From the NCBI RefSeq assembly GCF_016522065.1, contig NZ_JAEHFV010000002.1:310001-374000 (forward strand): 64,000 bases of DNA, read 5' to 3'. A program made the position numbers and the translations under genes. Source of the DNA: Flavobacterium agrisoli (GTDB lineage Bacteria; Bacteroidota; Bacteroidia; Flavobacteriales; Flavobacteriaceae). Shown here one piece after another: positions 27,069 through 36,476 of the stretch. The notes under the pieces were generated by a model. The model searched no databases. It was given only the letters and a program-made list of their open reading frames with translations, and was not told where the DNA came from. Position 1 is the first letter of the stretch. Every line of letters starts with the position of its first letter.

Positions 27069-28322
27069 ATGACATTAAAACGAGTGGTTGTAACAGGATT
27101 AGGTGCTCTTACTCCTATTGGTAATAATATCCAAGAATATTGGGAAGGCTTGATCAATGGAGTTAGTGGTGCTGCCCCTATCACCTATTATGATACCGAA
27201 AAACATAAAACAAAATTTGCATGTGAAGTTAAAAACTTCAATGTAGAAGATTATATGGATCGTAAAGAGGCTCGTAGATTGGATAAATTTGCTCAATACG
27301 CAATTGCAGCTAGTGACGAGGCGATAAAAGATGCCGGTATTACTGATGATAATGTACAAAAAAACCGTGTAGGTGTTATTTGGGGAGCTGGAATTGGAGG
27401 CTTAGAAACGTTTCAAGACGAGGTAATTTATTACACGAAATGCGATGGAACTCCTAAATTCAATCCGTTTTTTATTCCTAAAATGATTGCCGATATTGCT
27501 CCTGCTCATATTTCGATGCGAAATGGATACATGGGACCCAATTATACTACTGTATCGGCTTGTGCCTCTTCGGCAAATGCTTTAATTGATGCTTTCAATT
27601 ATATCCGTTTGGGTATGTGTGATGTTATCATTTCTGGTGGTTCTGAAGCTGCCATTACCATTGCTGGTATGGGTGGTTTTAATGCTTTACATGCCTTATC
27701 AACCCGAAACGAAAGTCCTGAAACAGCATCAAGACCCTTTGATGCAATGCGCGATGGTTTTGTTTTAGGCGAAGGAGCTGGAGCTTTAGTCCTGGAAGAA
27801 TACGAACACGCAAAAGCTAGAGGTGCTAAAATATATTGCGAAATAGGCGGTGGCGGAATGTCATCTGATGCTTACCACTTAACCGCTCCGCATCCTGAAG
27901 GAATTGGAGTAATTGCAGTTATGGAAAACACCTTGCGTGATGCCGGAATGAAGCCTGAAGACATTGATCATATCAATACCCATGGAACTTCGACTCCCCT
28001 TGGTGATGTTGCCGAATTGAAAGCAATTAGCCATGTTTTTGGAGATCATGCTAAAACTATCAACATCAATTCTACTAAATCAATGACTGGACATTTATTA
28101 GGTGCAGCAGGTGCTATCGAAGCGATTGCTTCTATATTAGCCATGCAACACGGGATTGTTCCACCAACGATTAACCACAGTGTAGTTGACGAAAAAATTG
28201 ATCCGTCATTAAACTTAACGCTAAATAAAGCTCAAAAGAGAGAAATCAATGTAGCAATGAGTAATACTTTCGGATTTGGAGGACATAACGCTTGCGTTTT
28301 GTTTAAAAAAGTAGCCGAATAA
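27069..28322 (+). CDS. fabF: Beta-ketoacyl-ACP synthase II
   Basis: 417 residues. It extends acyl-ACP by condensation with malonyl-ACP. The Cys-His-His triad is visible: VSACASSANALIDAF, INTHGTSTPLGD and KSMTGHLLGAAGA. Length and order match E. coli FabF. rnc starts 13 bases later, an acpP-fabF-rnc order that is common in bacteria. Confidence 0.97.
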   Translation: MTLKRVVVTGLGALTPIGNNIQEYWEGLINGVSGAAPITYYDTEKHKTKFACEVKNFNVEDYMDRKEARRLDKFAQYAIAASDEAIKDAGITDDNVQKNRVGVIWGAGIGGLETFQDEVIYYTKCDGTPKFNPFFIPKMIADIAPAHISMRNGYMGPNYTTVSACASSANALIDAFNYIRLGMCDVIISGGSEAAITIAGMGGFNALHALSTRNESPETASRPFDAMRDGFVLGEGAGALVLEEYEHAKARGAKIYCEIGGGGMSSDAYHLTAPHPEGIGVIAVMENTLRDAGMKPEDIDHINTHGTSTPLGDVAELKAISHVFGDHAKTININSTKSMTGHLLGAAGAIEAIASILAMQHGIVPPTINHSVVDEKIDPSLNLTLNKAQKREINVAMSNTFGFGGHNACVLFKKVAE

Positions 28323-28335
28323 TATCACTGTGATC

Positions 28336-29085
28336 ATGAGTATTTTCAAAAAAATATTTTCAAAATCCCGTTCTCAAGAAGGCGGGATTTTTTTTGATTC
28401 TATTCAGAAAATTCTTGGTTTTCAGCCAACCAACATCGAAAACTATAAGAAAGCATTTACACATCGTTCCTCTAACAAACTCGACGAAAAAGGACATCCT
28501 ATCAATTATGAACGATTAGAATTTTTAGGCGATGCTATGCTGAGCTCGGTAATTGCAGCCCACCTTTTTAATGAAGTTCCTACTGGCGACGAAGGTTATT
28601 TAACCAAAATGCGTTCTAAAATTGTAAGCCGGGAGCACTTAAATGAATTAGGAAAAGATTTAAATCTCATTCAGTTTATAGAAAGTAAAGTTCCCGTTCA
28701 ACATTTTGGCGAGAACATCCACGGTAATATATTCGAATCGTTAATTGGAGCCATTTATTTAGACAAAGGATATGGTTTTTGCGAAAAATTTATCCATAAA
28801 AAAGTGATCGAACCGTACGTGGACATTCCGAGGTTAGAAGGAAAAGTCATCAGTTATAAAAGTTTGGTAATTGAGTGGTGCCAAAAAGAAAAGCACGTTT
28901 TTCATTATGATATTTTTGAAGACAACGGCATTGGAGGCGAGCGATTATTTGGCGTAAAATTAAGTATTGACGAGAAAGTTGTAGCCAGAGCCAGAGCCAC
29001 TTCTAAAAAGAAAGCCGAAGAAAAAGCCTCGCAAAGAGCCTATTTTGCTTTTCAAGAAAAAATGAATAAAAGCAAAGCCAAATAA
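28336..29085 (+). CDS. rnc: Ribonuclease III
   Basis: 249 residues from the ATG at 28336 (MSIFKKIFSK). A GTG two codons earlier is less likely. The RNase III signature NYERLEFLGDAMLSS (metal-binding Glu and Asp) and the Asp/Glu pair near NIFESLIGAIYLDKG are present, and a double-stranded RNA-binding domain occupies the last 70 residues. It cuts double-stranded RNA in rRNA and mRNA processing. Confidence 0.96.
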   Translation: MSIFKKIFSKSRSQEGGIFFDSIQKILGFQPTNIENYKKAFTHRSSNKLDEKGHPINYERLEFLGDAMLSSVIAAHLFNEVPTGDEGYLTKMRSKIVSREHLNELGKDLNLIQFIESKVPVQHFGENIHGNIFESLIGAIYLDKGYGFCEKFIHKKVIEPYVDIPRLEGKVISYKSLVIEWCQKEKHVFHYDIFEDNGIGGERLFGVKLSIDEKVVARARATSKKKAEEKASQRAYFAFQEKMNKSKAK

Positions 29086-29190
29086 GTTAAGTCTATAACG
29101 TTATCGTTTATAATTTAACAAAAACAAACCATTCGATATTATTTAAGCTCCGATAGAAATGCTATATTTACAGCTTAAATTGACAAGACA

Positions 29191-29679
29191 ATGGCCGTAC
29201 ATAAATTGGATCTTGGCGAATTTGATGAAATTGATTATAATTTAATTGCAATTCACACTTCTTTAGAAGATTATAGACTCGCTTATTTTATCAATCAAAA
29301 ATTGCCAATCAATTTAAGTAAAAGTAAAAATGAAATCGAAATTAGTTTTCAGGAGGAAAACAGTCAATTTTCAAGATTTTATTTTTATGATGAAGAAAAT
29401 ACCATGGATTGGAATTTAATTCAGAATAAAATCGAAATAAAAGTGTTGAAAAATCCCGAACAACACGATTTATTTTCAGAAACAATTACGGAAGTAGTAA
29501 CAAAAGTATATTTGCTACCGGAATTCAAAAAAGTTGATTATTTTTTAAAAGTTGAAAAGAGTGAGGAAGCTTTCGATATATTAAAAATACTGCAACTTTT
29601 AAACACCATTGATTCCATATCAACGGTTTACGAAGTTGATACTAGTAAAATAAAATCAAAAAACAATTTAATTTTTTAA
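29191..29679 (+). CDS. IPExxxVDY family protein
   Basis: 162 residues. It has the motif LPEFKKVDYFLKV near residue 110, which names a Bacteroidetes family of unknown function. No signal peptide or membrane segment, so it is probably cytoplasmic. It lies between rnc and pyk, and the stop is four bases before the pyk start, so it is translated together with pyruvate kinase. This position is kept in many Flavobacteria. Confidence 0.8.
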   Translation: MAVHKLDLGEFDEIDYNLIAIHTSLEDYRLAYFINQKLPINLSKSKNEIEISFQEENSQFSRFYFYDEENTMDWNLIQNKIEIKVLKNPEQHDLFSETITEVVTKVYLLPEFKKVDYFLKVEKSEEAFDILKILQLLNTIDSISTVYEVDTSKIKSKNNLIF

Positions 29680-29683
29680 TAGA

Positions 29684-31114
29684 ATGCTTACAAACAAAAA
29701 AACAAAAATTGTAGCCACACTTGGGCCTGCAACCAGTACACGTGAGATCATTAAAGACATGATCGACGCAGGTGTGAATGTGTTTAGAATTAATTTTTCG
29801 CATGCAGATTACGAAGGAGTTAAAGAAAAAATAAACATTATTCGCGGATTAAACGACGAATTTGGATATACTACTGCTATTTTAGGAGATTTACAAGGAC
29901 CTAAATTACGCGTGGGCGTTATGGAAGAAGGTGTAATTGTAAACGACGGTGACGTGATTACTTTTACTACTGCCGAAGACATTTTAGGCACCAAGGAAAG
30001 AGTATTTATGAAATACCAAAACTTTCCAAATGATGTAAATCCAGGGGAGCGCATTTTGTTAGATGACGGGAAATTAATTTTCGAAATCCTTACAACAGAC
30101 AAAAAAACCGAAGTAACCGCCAAAGTGATTCAAGGTGGCGAATTGAAATCGAAAAAAGGAGTTAACTTACCTAATACCAAAATTTCGTTACCTGCTTTAA
30201 CTGAAAAAGATATAGCCGATGCCATTTTTGCAATTGAACAAAAAGTAGATTGGATTGCCTTATCCTTTGTAAAAACGCCTCGTGACTTACAAGATCTTCA
30301 AGAATTAATCGACAAACATTCTGATTATAAAATTCCAATTGTAGCCAAAATCGAAATGCCAGAAGCATTAGAAAACATGGATAAAATCGTGGCCTATTGC
30401 GATGGATTAATGGTTGCTCGTGGTGATTTAGGTGTTGAATTACCAGCTCACGAAGTACCATTGGTTCAAAAAGATTTGATTCGTAGAGCCAAAACTGCTC
30501 GTATTCCGGTAATTGTGGCAACTCAGATGATGGAAACCATGATTACAAGTTTGACACCAACCCGTGCCGAAGTAAACGACGTAGCCAATTCTGTAATGGA
30601 TGGTGCAGATGCCGTAATGTTATCTGGTGAAACGGCTACTGGAAATTATCCGGTACAAGTAATTCAAAAAATGACACAAATCTTGGAAGCAGTTGAAGAT
30701 TCTCCGCTTATCCAAGTACCACAAAACACACCACAAATTAAAACCAAACGTTTTATTACCAAAACGATTTGTCACCAAGCTGCTTTAATGGCCAACACAA
30801 TTGGCGCAAAAGCAATTTGTACATTAACAAACAGTGGTTATACTGCATTCCAAATTTCGGCTTGGAGACCTAATTCGCATATTTTAGTATTCACATCTAA
30901 CAAAAGAATTGTAACACAATTAAACCTTTTATGGGGTGTTCGCTCTTATTTTTATGACAAAGATGTAAGTACAGATGATACCGTTATCGATGTAAATGAC
31001 ATTGCCAAAGAAAAAGGCCATGTTTCTAAAGGAGATTATTTAATCAACTTAGCTGCCATGCCAATTAAAGAAAAAGGAATGGTGAATACGATGAGAGTTA
31101 CCGAAATTGAATAG
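29684..31114 (+). CDS. pyk: Pyruvate kinase
   Basis: 476 residues. It converts phosphoenolpyruvate and ADP to pyruvate and ATP. Conserved parts are KIVATLGPAT, FRINFSHADYEG, the signature IPIVAKIEMPEALENM with the catalytic Lys and metal-binding Glu, and VMLSGETATGNYP. The C-terminal allosteric domain is complete. Confidence 0.97.
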   Translation: MLTNKKTKIVATLGPATSTREIIKDMIDAGVNVFRINFSHADYEGVKEKINIIRGLNDEFGYTTAILGDLQGPKLRVGVMEEGVIVNDGDVITFTTAEDILGTKERVFMKYQNFPNDVNPGERILLDDGKLIFEILTTDKKTEVTAKVIQGGELKSKKGVNLPNTKISLPALTEKDIADAIFAIEQKVDWIALSFVKTPRDLQDLQELIDKHSDYKIPIVAKIEMPEALENMDKIVAYCDGLMVARGDLGVELPAHEVPLVQKDLIRRAKTARIPVIVATQMMETMITSLTPTRAEVNDVANSVMDGADAVMLSGETATGNYPVQVIQKMTQILEAVEDSPLIQVPQNTPQIKTKRFITKTICHQAALMANTIGAKAICTLTNSGYTAFQISAWRPNSHILVFTSNKRIVTQLNLLWGVRSYFYDKDVSTDDTVIDVNDIAKEKGHVSKGDYLINLAAMPIKEKGMVNTMRVTEIE

Positions 31115-31140
31115 TTTCAGTCTCTAACTTTTTAAAACTT

Positions 31141-31172
31141 AAAGTCCATAAAATAATTTTATGGGCTTTTTA
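31141..31172. terminator. Intrinsic terminator after pyk
   Basis: AAAGTCCATAAAAT pairs with ATTTTATGGGCTTT (one mismatch pair), then T follows. The OsmC gene converges on it. Confidence 0.75.
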
Positions 31173-31196
31173 TTTATCTAAAATCAAATAAAGTCT

Positions 31197-31658
31197 TTAC
31201 TGCTCAACTTCACAAGTAGGACAAATTATAATTTTAAAATTACATGAATTGGCAATAAAACACAGTTGATGTGCTTCGTGATGCAAACTGATAGCTTGAG
31301 CAATTTGTTTTTCATTCTGAATAACTGCTTTCGGAAATAACACGACTTCTATAAATTTGCCGCTTCCTGTTTCATTTACTTCCACCACACCCTCTGCAGT
31401 ACTTGAATAACTTAACAAATCTATTTTGTGTTTTTGGCAAACGTAAAAATAAGACATCATCTGGCATGAAATCAAACTGCTCAACAACAGATCTTCAGGA
31501 TTGTAAAATTCAGGATTTCCTTTAAACTCTTTTGCAGCCGAAACTTTTAGATCAGGTTTTCCTGTTATAGAAACCGTGTGGTTTTTATAATTTTTTCGAT
31601 CCGTAAGTAAGTCTTTTTTCCAGTTAGCTTGTACTTTAAATTCTACTTTTAAACTCAT
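31197..31658 (-). CDS. OsmC-family peroxide-detoxifying protein
   Basis: 153 residues with the two redox cysteines of the family: one in SSLISCQMMSYF and one in AHQLCFIANSC. A third and fourth Cys lie at the end (IICPTCEVE). OsmC/Ohr proteins reduce organic hydroperoxides. The motif context looks more like the OsmC/YhfA branch than Ohr. Monocistronic. Confidence 0.85.
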   Translation of the reverse strand: MSLKVEFKVQANWKKDLLTDRKNYKNHTVSITGKPDLKVSAAKEFKGNPEFYNPEDLLLSSLISCQMMSYFYVCQKHKIDLLSYSSTAEGVVEVNETGSGKFIEVVLFPKAVIQNEKQIAQAISLHHEAHQLCFIANSCNFKIIICPTCEVEQ

Positions 31659-31743
31659 TTTTGTTTCTTTTTAAAAACAGGGTAAAAATATAAAATCACG
31701 CATTGGCAAAGTTCCTTAAATAAAAAAAATACAGATAAAAATT

Positions 31744-34700
31744 CTATCTTTTTAGTGCAAAATGCCCAGAAATAAAAGTTTTATCATCAAGATTAGCCTT
31801 AAACCAATAATCCGCAGATGGCACTTCCTTTCCGTTATAAAAACCATTCCAGCCACTGTCTTTTGAAGATAACACTATTAATAATTTCCCATATCTATCA
31901 AACACTGATACTTTAGCATTTGGAAACTTATTTATACCGCTTATATTCCAGACATCATTAAACCCATCACTATTTGGAGTAAAGAATTTTGGATAATCAA
32001 TAACTGTGACTTCTTTCGAATTTTCCCCGCATCCTAATTTATCTCTTACATAAGCCAAATAAGTTCCACCTTGAACATTATAAAAAATATTATCTCTTTG
32101 ATAATTTACACCGTCTATAGAATATTCAAAGTCACCATCACCTCCTGCTATAATTTCAATAAAGTTGTTGTCTGATAATTCTTTATATTTTATCTCTTTG
32201 ATAGAAGGAAGTACAGAACGAATTAATTCAAATTCAAAACTATTTTCACAATAAATGTCATTTAGAATTTTTCCGACAGTTAAAGTATAATTACCCGAAT
32301 TATTTAAGTCTACTTCGTGGGTGTTTGAAATAACTTCTCCATTTTCAAATTTCCAAGTATAACTATCAAAATTAGCATCTGTAGTTAAATGCAAAAAAGG
32401 TTCTAAATCGCATAAAAAATAAGTTTTTTCAATATTTACATTTAGTAGATCATTTACGATTAGATTAAAACTTGTTTCAGAATTGCAAAGACTATTTACT
32501 TGGTTTTCTACTTTTACTTTTATTATTTGTGATTTTGGCTGAGTATTTTTAAATAATGTTGGTAAAGGACTTGGTAATTGATTTCCATTGCTATCAAAAT
32601 AGGTTATTTTTAAGCCCGACTGGTTTCCTATAATCTCTGCTTCGATAGTAGACATATCAAAAGTAGCATAACCATTTCCTTCATCGCAAGCATATTTATT
32701 TATTGGTTTATTAATTTGAGGTTGTGAAGTCGTTTTTAAAACCAATGGTGTTTCTTGATAACAATTGCTTGAAATATTTGTCACTCTAACTGTTATTACT
32801 TCTCCATTTTTTGTTGTATTAGTATAAGGATTAGGCAATGGACTCGTCAATGCATTTCCGTTAGTATCAAAATATGAAACCTTCAATCCTTGCTGATTTC
32901 CTAAAACAATAGTCTCAATCTTCGAAGTGTCAAAATATTCCGAAATTCCATCATTATTGTCATCACAACCTATTAATTCTTGCAAAGAATTTGCAACAGG
33001 AACTGGACTTACTATCAGCTTAAATTTCGATTCATTATAACAATTTGTACTTGTATTGATAGCTTTTACTTTTATCGTTTCTTCCTTGATCACTAAATTG
33101 GTAACTGTATTTAATGGAGTTACTATTTTTTGACCATTTTGATGATAGAATTCAACATTTATATCTGTTGATCCTCCAATAACTAATGTTTCTAATGACT
33201 TTAAATCAAATTGACCAAAACCATCTGTATTATCATCACAAACAATTAAATTGGAAATAGCCGATAAGTTTGGCAACGGATTTACTATTAAATCAAAAGT
33301 AGTTTCGGAATAGCAACAAAGGTTATCTTTATGACTTACTCTTACTGTTATCGTCTCTCGATCTTTGATCGTATTTGTGAATGGATTAGGGAGTGATTCA
33401 TATTTGTTTCCTTTACCATCAATAAAAGTAACATCCTTATCCGTCTGCCCTCCTAATACTTGTTGCGTAATTGTTGAAGTGTCAAAAGAAGTTGAGAAAC
33501 CTGTGTTAAAACTATTTTCGCATGCATATATATTATTAATCCCATAAGCTTTTGGTGGTTCTTTGGCATCAATTGTTTCCGTTAACGTTTCAACAGTTCC
33601 ATCTTTTCCTGTAACTATAGCGGTAACTGTGTAATTTCCATCTACAGAAAAATCATGAAATGGTGACAAATCGGTTGATGTATTTGCTGTTCCCGAAGTT
33701 GGATCTCCAAAATTCCATTGTACAGAAGCAACTTTAGATGAGTCATCAATACTAAATTCTTTTAAGAATTCTGAGCAGATATTTGAAAAATTCATTTCAA
33801 AATGATTGGTAACATTTTTTACATTTCCTGTTACGTTGATGTAGAAATTGGCGTTGGGAAAACCAAAATCAGCTGTTGATACGTACTTATTATCAAAATT
33901 GTAATAAGTTCCAGGTTGATAAGTACATCCTCTTTGCCAGGAAGTACCATTATCTTGACCAGATCCTGCTATAAAAGCTAGACCATCTCCCCATCCAATT
34001 CCTTTAAAAACTTCAACTAAAATTTTTTTAACACCTCGTGGAATTGTTATAGGTGTATCAAAATCAACTTGTATTATATTGGATGAAAAATCATAGCCAA
34101 TACTAGTTGGGAGGCTTTGAATTTGACTACTACCAATTAAATCACTTTCGGAAAAAGAAGCCGGAAAATTGTCATCAATTTTGTAAATATTAAAACTAAT
34201 CTCTGAGTGGGAAGAACCTGTTTCGCTAATTCCAACTTGACCAGATCTAATTACGAATTCTTCATTATCAGATATTCCAAAATCTTTTAATGTAAAATCT
34301 TTTGCCCAATATATGTAAGTAGAGCCACAAGAATAAATATCCGCGTCTTTTACATCATCACATACATTATGAGAGAGTTTGGTTACTTTTCCTTCGCTTT
34401 TTATACTCGATACTTCGCCAGTTACATTGATATAGAAGTTCGCATTAGGAACTGGGGGAACCAAATTTTTTGTAGAAACTAAATTGTGCGAATATCCACA
34501 ACCACTTAAAGATTCACCTTTATCTTCTACAGTACCTGCAACAAGAATTTCTTCCAAAATGGTATAGTCAGAAAATTTAATCCTACTGACATTTACTAAA
34601 ATTCTATCAACTCCAGCAGGAACAACTATAGGTGTTTCAAATTCGGTTTGAACAATTTCAGGAACGCCATTGACAATTGGAGTTACTCCAAATGCCGCCC

Positions 34701-35037
34701 TTCCTAATGTTTTTAACCCATTAATTGAACCCAGTAATCCAGAAAAATTACTAGGAATACTATAAACAGTAACATATAAATTTGCCTTAATATTAGATTT
34801 ACTAATTCCAATCTGTCCTGAATTGATGATAAATTGTTCATTGGGTTTAATCCCAAAATCAGATAATTTAAATATTCTTGCCCAACTTTGATCTTGATTA
34901 CAAGAAAGCACATCATTCTTAACTAACGTAGTTCCAACATTATTAGTAAGGGTTATTTGAGCATTGCTGTATTGAAAACATAGAGGAATAAAAAATAAAA
35001 ATATTTTTTTAAAAACACTTTTTAAAGTTTTTATCAT
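31744..35037 (-). CDS. Large T9SS type B secreted protein with PKD domain and tandem modules
   Basis: 1097 residues. Signal peptide (LFFIPLCFQYSNAQ), then two copies of an N-terminal module with a shared core (KLSDFGIKPNEQFIINSGQIG and KDFGISDNEEFVIRSGQVG), one PKD domain near residues 425-495 (VQWNFGD), then four tandem modules of about 95 residues. Each of these starts like ACDEGNGYATFD or CDDNNDG and ends in ETPL or ETSFNLIVN. The last 80 residues are the type B sorting domain (FFTPNSDGFNDVWNI, FDRYGKLL, GWNG) recognised by the gliding-linked type IX system. No enzyme motif was seen. It is likely a surface or secreted adhesin. An N-terminal domain similar to the proprotein-type fibre repeats cannot be excluded. 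Confidence 0.85.
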   Translation of the reverse strand: MIKTLKSVFKKIFLFFIPLCFQYSNAQITLTNNVGTTLVKNDVLSCNQDQSWARIFKLSDFGIKPNEQFIINSGQIGISKSNIKANLYVTVYSIPSNFSGLLGSINGLKTLGRAAFGVTPIVNGVPEIVQTEFETPIVVPAGVDRILVNVSRIKFSDYTILEEILVAGTVEDKGESLSGCGYSHNLVSTKNLVPPVPNANFYINVTGEVSSIKSEGKVTKLSHNVCDDVKDADIYSCGSTYIYWAKDFTLKDFGISDNEEFVIRSGQVGISETGSSHSEISFNIYKIDDNFPASFSESDLIGSSQIQSLPTSIGYDFSSNIIQVDFDTPITIPRGVKKILVEVFKGIGWGDGLAFIAGSGQDNGTSWQRGCTYQPGTYYNFDNKYVSTADFGFPNANFYINVTGNVKNVTNHFEMNFSNICSEFLKEFSIDDSSKVASVQWNFGDPTSGTANTSTDLSPFHDFSVDGNYTVTAIVTGKDGTVETLTETIDAKEPPKAYGINNIYACENSFNTGFSTSFDTSTITQQVLGGQTDKDVTFIDGKGNKYESLPNPFTNTIKDRETITVRVSHKDNLCCYSETTFDLIVNPLPNLSAISNLIVCDDNTDGFGQFDLKSLETLVIGGSTDINVEFYHQNGQKIVTPLNTVTNLVIKEETIKVKAINTSTNCYNESKFKLIVSPVPVANSLQELIGCDDNNDGISEYFDTSKIETIVLGNQQGLKVSYFDTNGNALTSPLPNPYTNTTKNGEVITVRVTNISSNCYQETPLVLKTTSQPQINKPINKYACDEGNGYATFDMSTIEAEIIGNQSGLKITYFDSNGNQLPSPLPTLFKNTQPKSQIIKVKVENQVNSLCNSETSFNLIVNDLLNVNIEKTYFLCDLEPFLHLTTDANFDSYTWKFENGEVISNTHEVDLNNSGNYTLTVGKILNDIYCENSFEFELIRSVLPSIKEIKYKELSDNNFIEIIAGGDGDFEYSIDGVNYQRDNIFYNVQGGTYLAYVRDKLGCGENSKEVTVIDYPKFFTPNSDGFNDVWNISGINKFPNAKVSVFDRYGKLLIVLSSKDSGWNGFYNGKEVPSADYWFKANLDDKTFISGHFALKR

Positions 35038-35119
35038 ACTATTATATTTTTGGGGCTAACTTAATTAATACGTAAATCATCATTCTCAAAAATTGCAGAT
35101 TACATTTATTAATAAGACC

Positions 35120-35152
35120 CAAATATAATAATGTAATTGTTATGTAAAACAA
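35120..35152 (-). promoter_or_regulatory. Promoter of the T9SS protein gene
   Basis: On the minus strand: TTG (35150-35152), a 22-base spacer and TATATTTG (35120-35127). The leader would be about 80 bases. Confidence 0.55.
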
Positions 35153-35185
35153 AAACCCTTGACAGAATAACTATCAAGGGTTTTA
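35148..35185 (-). terminator. Intrinsic terminator after galM
   Basis: AAAACCCTTGA pairs with TCAAGGGTTTT across about nine bases, with a T-rich tail on the minus strand. It overlaps the start of the promoter of the next gene. Confidence 0.75.
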
Positions 35186-35218
35186 AAACAATTGAAAACC
35201 AATAATTAAAATTTTCTA

Positions 35219-36400
35219 TTATTTTACCGAAAACTTAAAGGTAGTTTTTGTTTTATAATTTTCACCAGGACTTAAAACAGTCGTTGGAAAGTTTTTTTGA
35301 TTTGGAGAATCTGGATAATGCTCCGTTTCTAAACAAAGTCCAGTTCTGTGTGCATAGGTTCCGCCATTTCTCATTGGTAAAGTTCCATCTAAGAAATTAC
35401 CAGAATAAAACTGAATTCCAGGTTCATCTGTAGTAATTTCTAAAAACCTTCCGTTAGAAGGATCGTAAACAGATGCTACAACCGTTTTTCCAGGCTCTGG
35501 ATTGTTTAAAACCCAACAGTGATCGTACCCTTTACCTCTTTGTAATTGCTCGTTTGTAGCTTCAATTTCTTTACCAATTGTTTTAGGTGTTCTAAAATCA
35601 AAAGGAGTATTCGCAACATCGTCTAATTTTCCAGTTGGAATTAAAGTCGCATCTACAGGAACGATTTTATCTGAATTGATCATTACTTCTTGATTCAAGA
35701 CATTTTTAGTAAAATCTCCAGATAAATTAAAATAAGAATGTTGTGTTAAGTTTAATACCGTTTTCTTATCAGTAGTAGCTTCATAGGTTACATCCAAAGC
35801 ATTGTCTTTGTTTAAAGTGTAGGTCACAAAAACAGTTAGGTTTCCAGGGTAACCTTCTTCCATATCTTTGGCAACATATTTCAGTTTCAAAGTAGCTGTT
35901 TCGCCACCTTTTGCTTCTTCTGCAGTCCACACCACTCTATGAAAACCTTCAGGCCCTCCGTGCAAATGATTTGGTCCGTCATTAGTTGCTAATTTGTATT
36001 CTTTTCCGTCTAAAGTAAATTTGCCTTTTGCAATACGGTTTCCATATCTTCCAATCAATGCTCCGAAGAAAGGATTCGGTTTTTGATATTGATCAATTGA
36101 ATTAAAACCAATCACAACATTTTCAGAAACTCCTGCTTTATTTGGAACTTTTAGGTCAGTAATGATACCTCCGTAAGTAATGATATCTACTTCCATTCCG
36201 TTTTGGTTTTTCAATTTGTAACTCGAAATAGAATCACCTTTTTGAGTAATTCCATAAGCTGATTTTACAATTGAAACACTGTCAGTTTGTTGTGTTGCAA
36301 CAACTTCTTTTTCTTCTTTTTTTTCGCTTTTACATTGTACTGTAACCGCAGTTAAAGCCAATAAACTTAATCCAAGAAAACCTTTCTGTAAACCGTTCAT
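35219..36400 (-). CDS. galM: Aldose 1-epimerase (galactose mutarotase), lipoprotein form
   Basis: 393 residues. A lipoprotein-like signal peptide (TAVTVQCKSEKK) puts it outside the cytoplasm. The mutarotase fold is seen in GALIGRYGNRIAKG, GPNHLHGGPEGFHRV (first catalytic His), TQHSYFNLSG (second His) and LCLETEHYPDSPN with the catalytic Glu. It interconverts alpha and beta anomers of free aldoses, here most likely L-arabinose released by the upstream glycosidases. It is the last gene of the araBDA group, but a hairpin after araA suggests reduced or separate expression. Confidence 0.92.
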   Translation of the reverse strand: MNGLQKGFLGLSLLALTAVTVQCKSEKKEEKEVVATQQTDSVSIVKSAYGITQKGDSISSYKLKNQNGMEVDIITYGGIITDLKVPNKAGVSENVVIGFNSIDQYQKPNPFFGALIGRYGNRIAKGKFTLDGKEYKLATNDGPNHLHGGPEGFHRVVWTAEEAKGGETATLKLKYVAKDMEEGYPGNLTVFVTYTLNKDNALDVTYEATTDKKTVLNLTQHSYFNLSGDFTKNVLNQEVMINSDKIVPVDATLIPTGKLDDVANTPFDFRTPKTIGKEIEATNEQLQRGKGYDHCWVLNNPEPGKTVVASVYDPSNGRFLEITTDEPGIQFYSGNFLDGTLPMRNGGTYAHRTGLCLETEHYPDSPNQKNFPTTVLSPGENYKTKTTFKFSVK

Positions 36401-36427
36401 AAATTGTTTTTTTAGTTAATAGTTAAT

Positions 36428-36460
36428 AAAAAACAAGGTGCCTTGTCTAAAAGGCACCTT
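36428..36460 (-). terminator. Terminator or attenuator between araA and galM
   Basis: A perfect stem AAGGTGCCTT/AAGGCACCTT (36435-36444, 36451-36460) with a six-base loop, followed on the minus strand by G and then six T. Confidence 0.8.
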
Positions 36461-36476
36461 ATTACAAATATATTAA

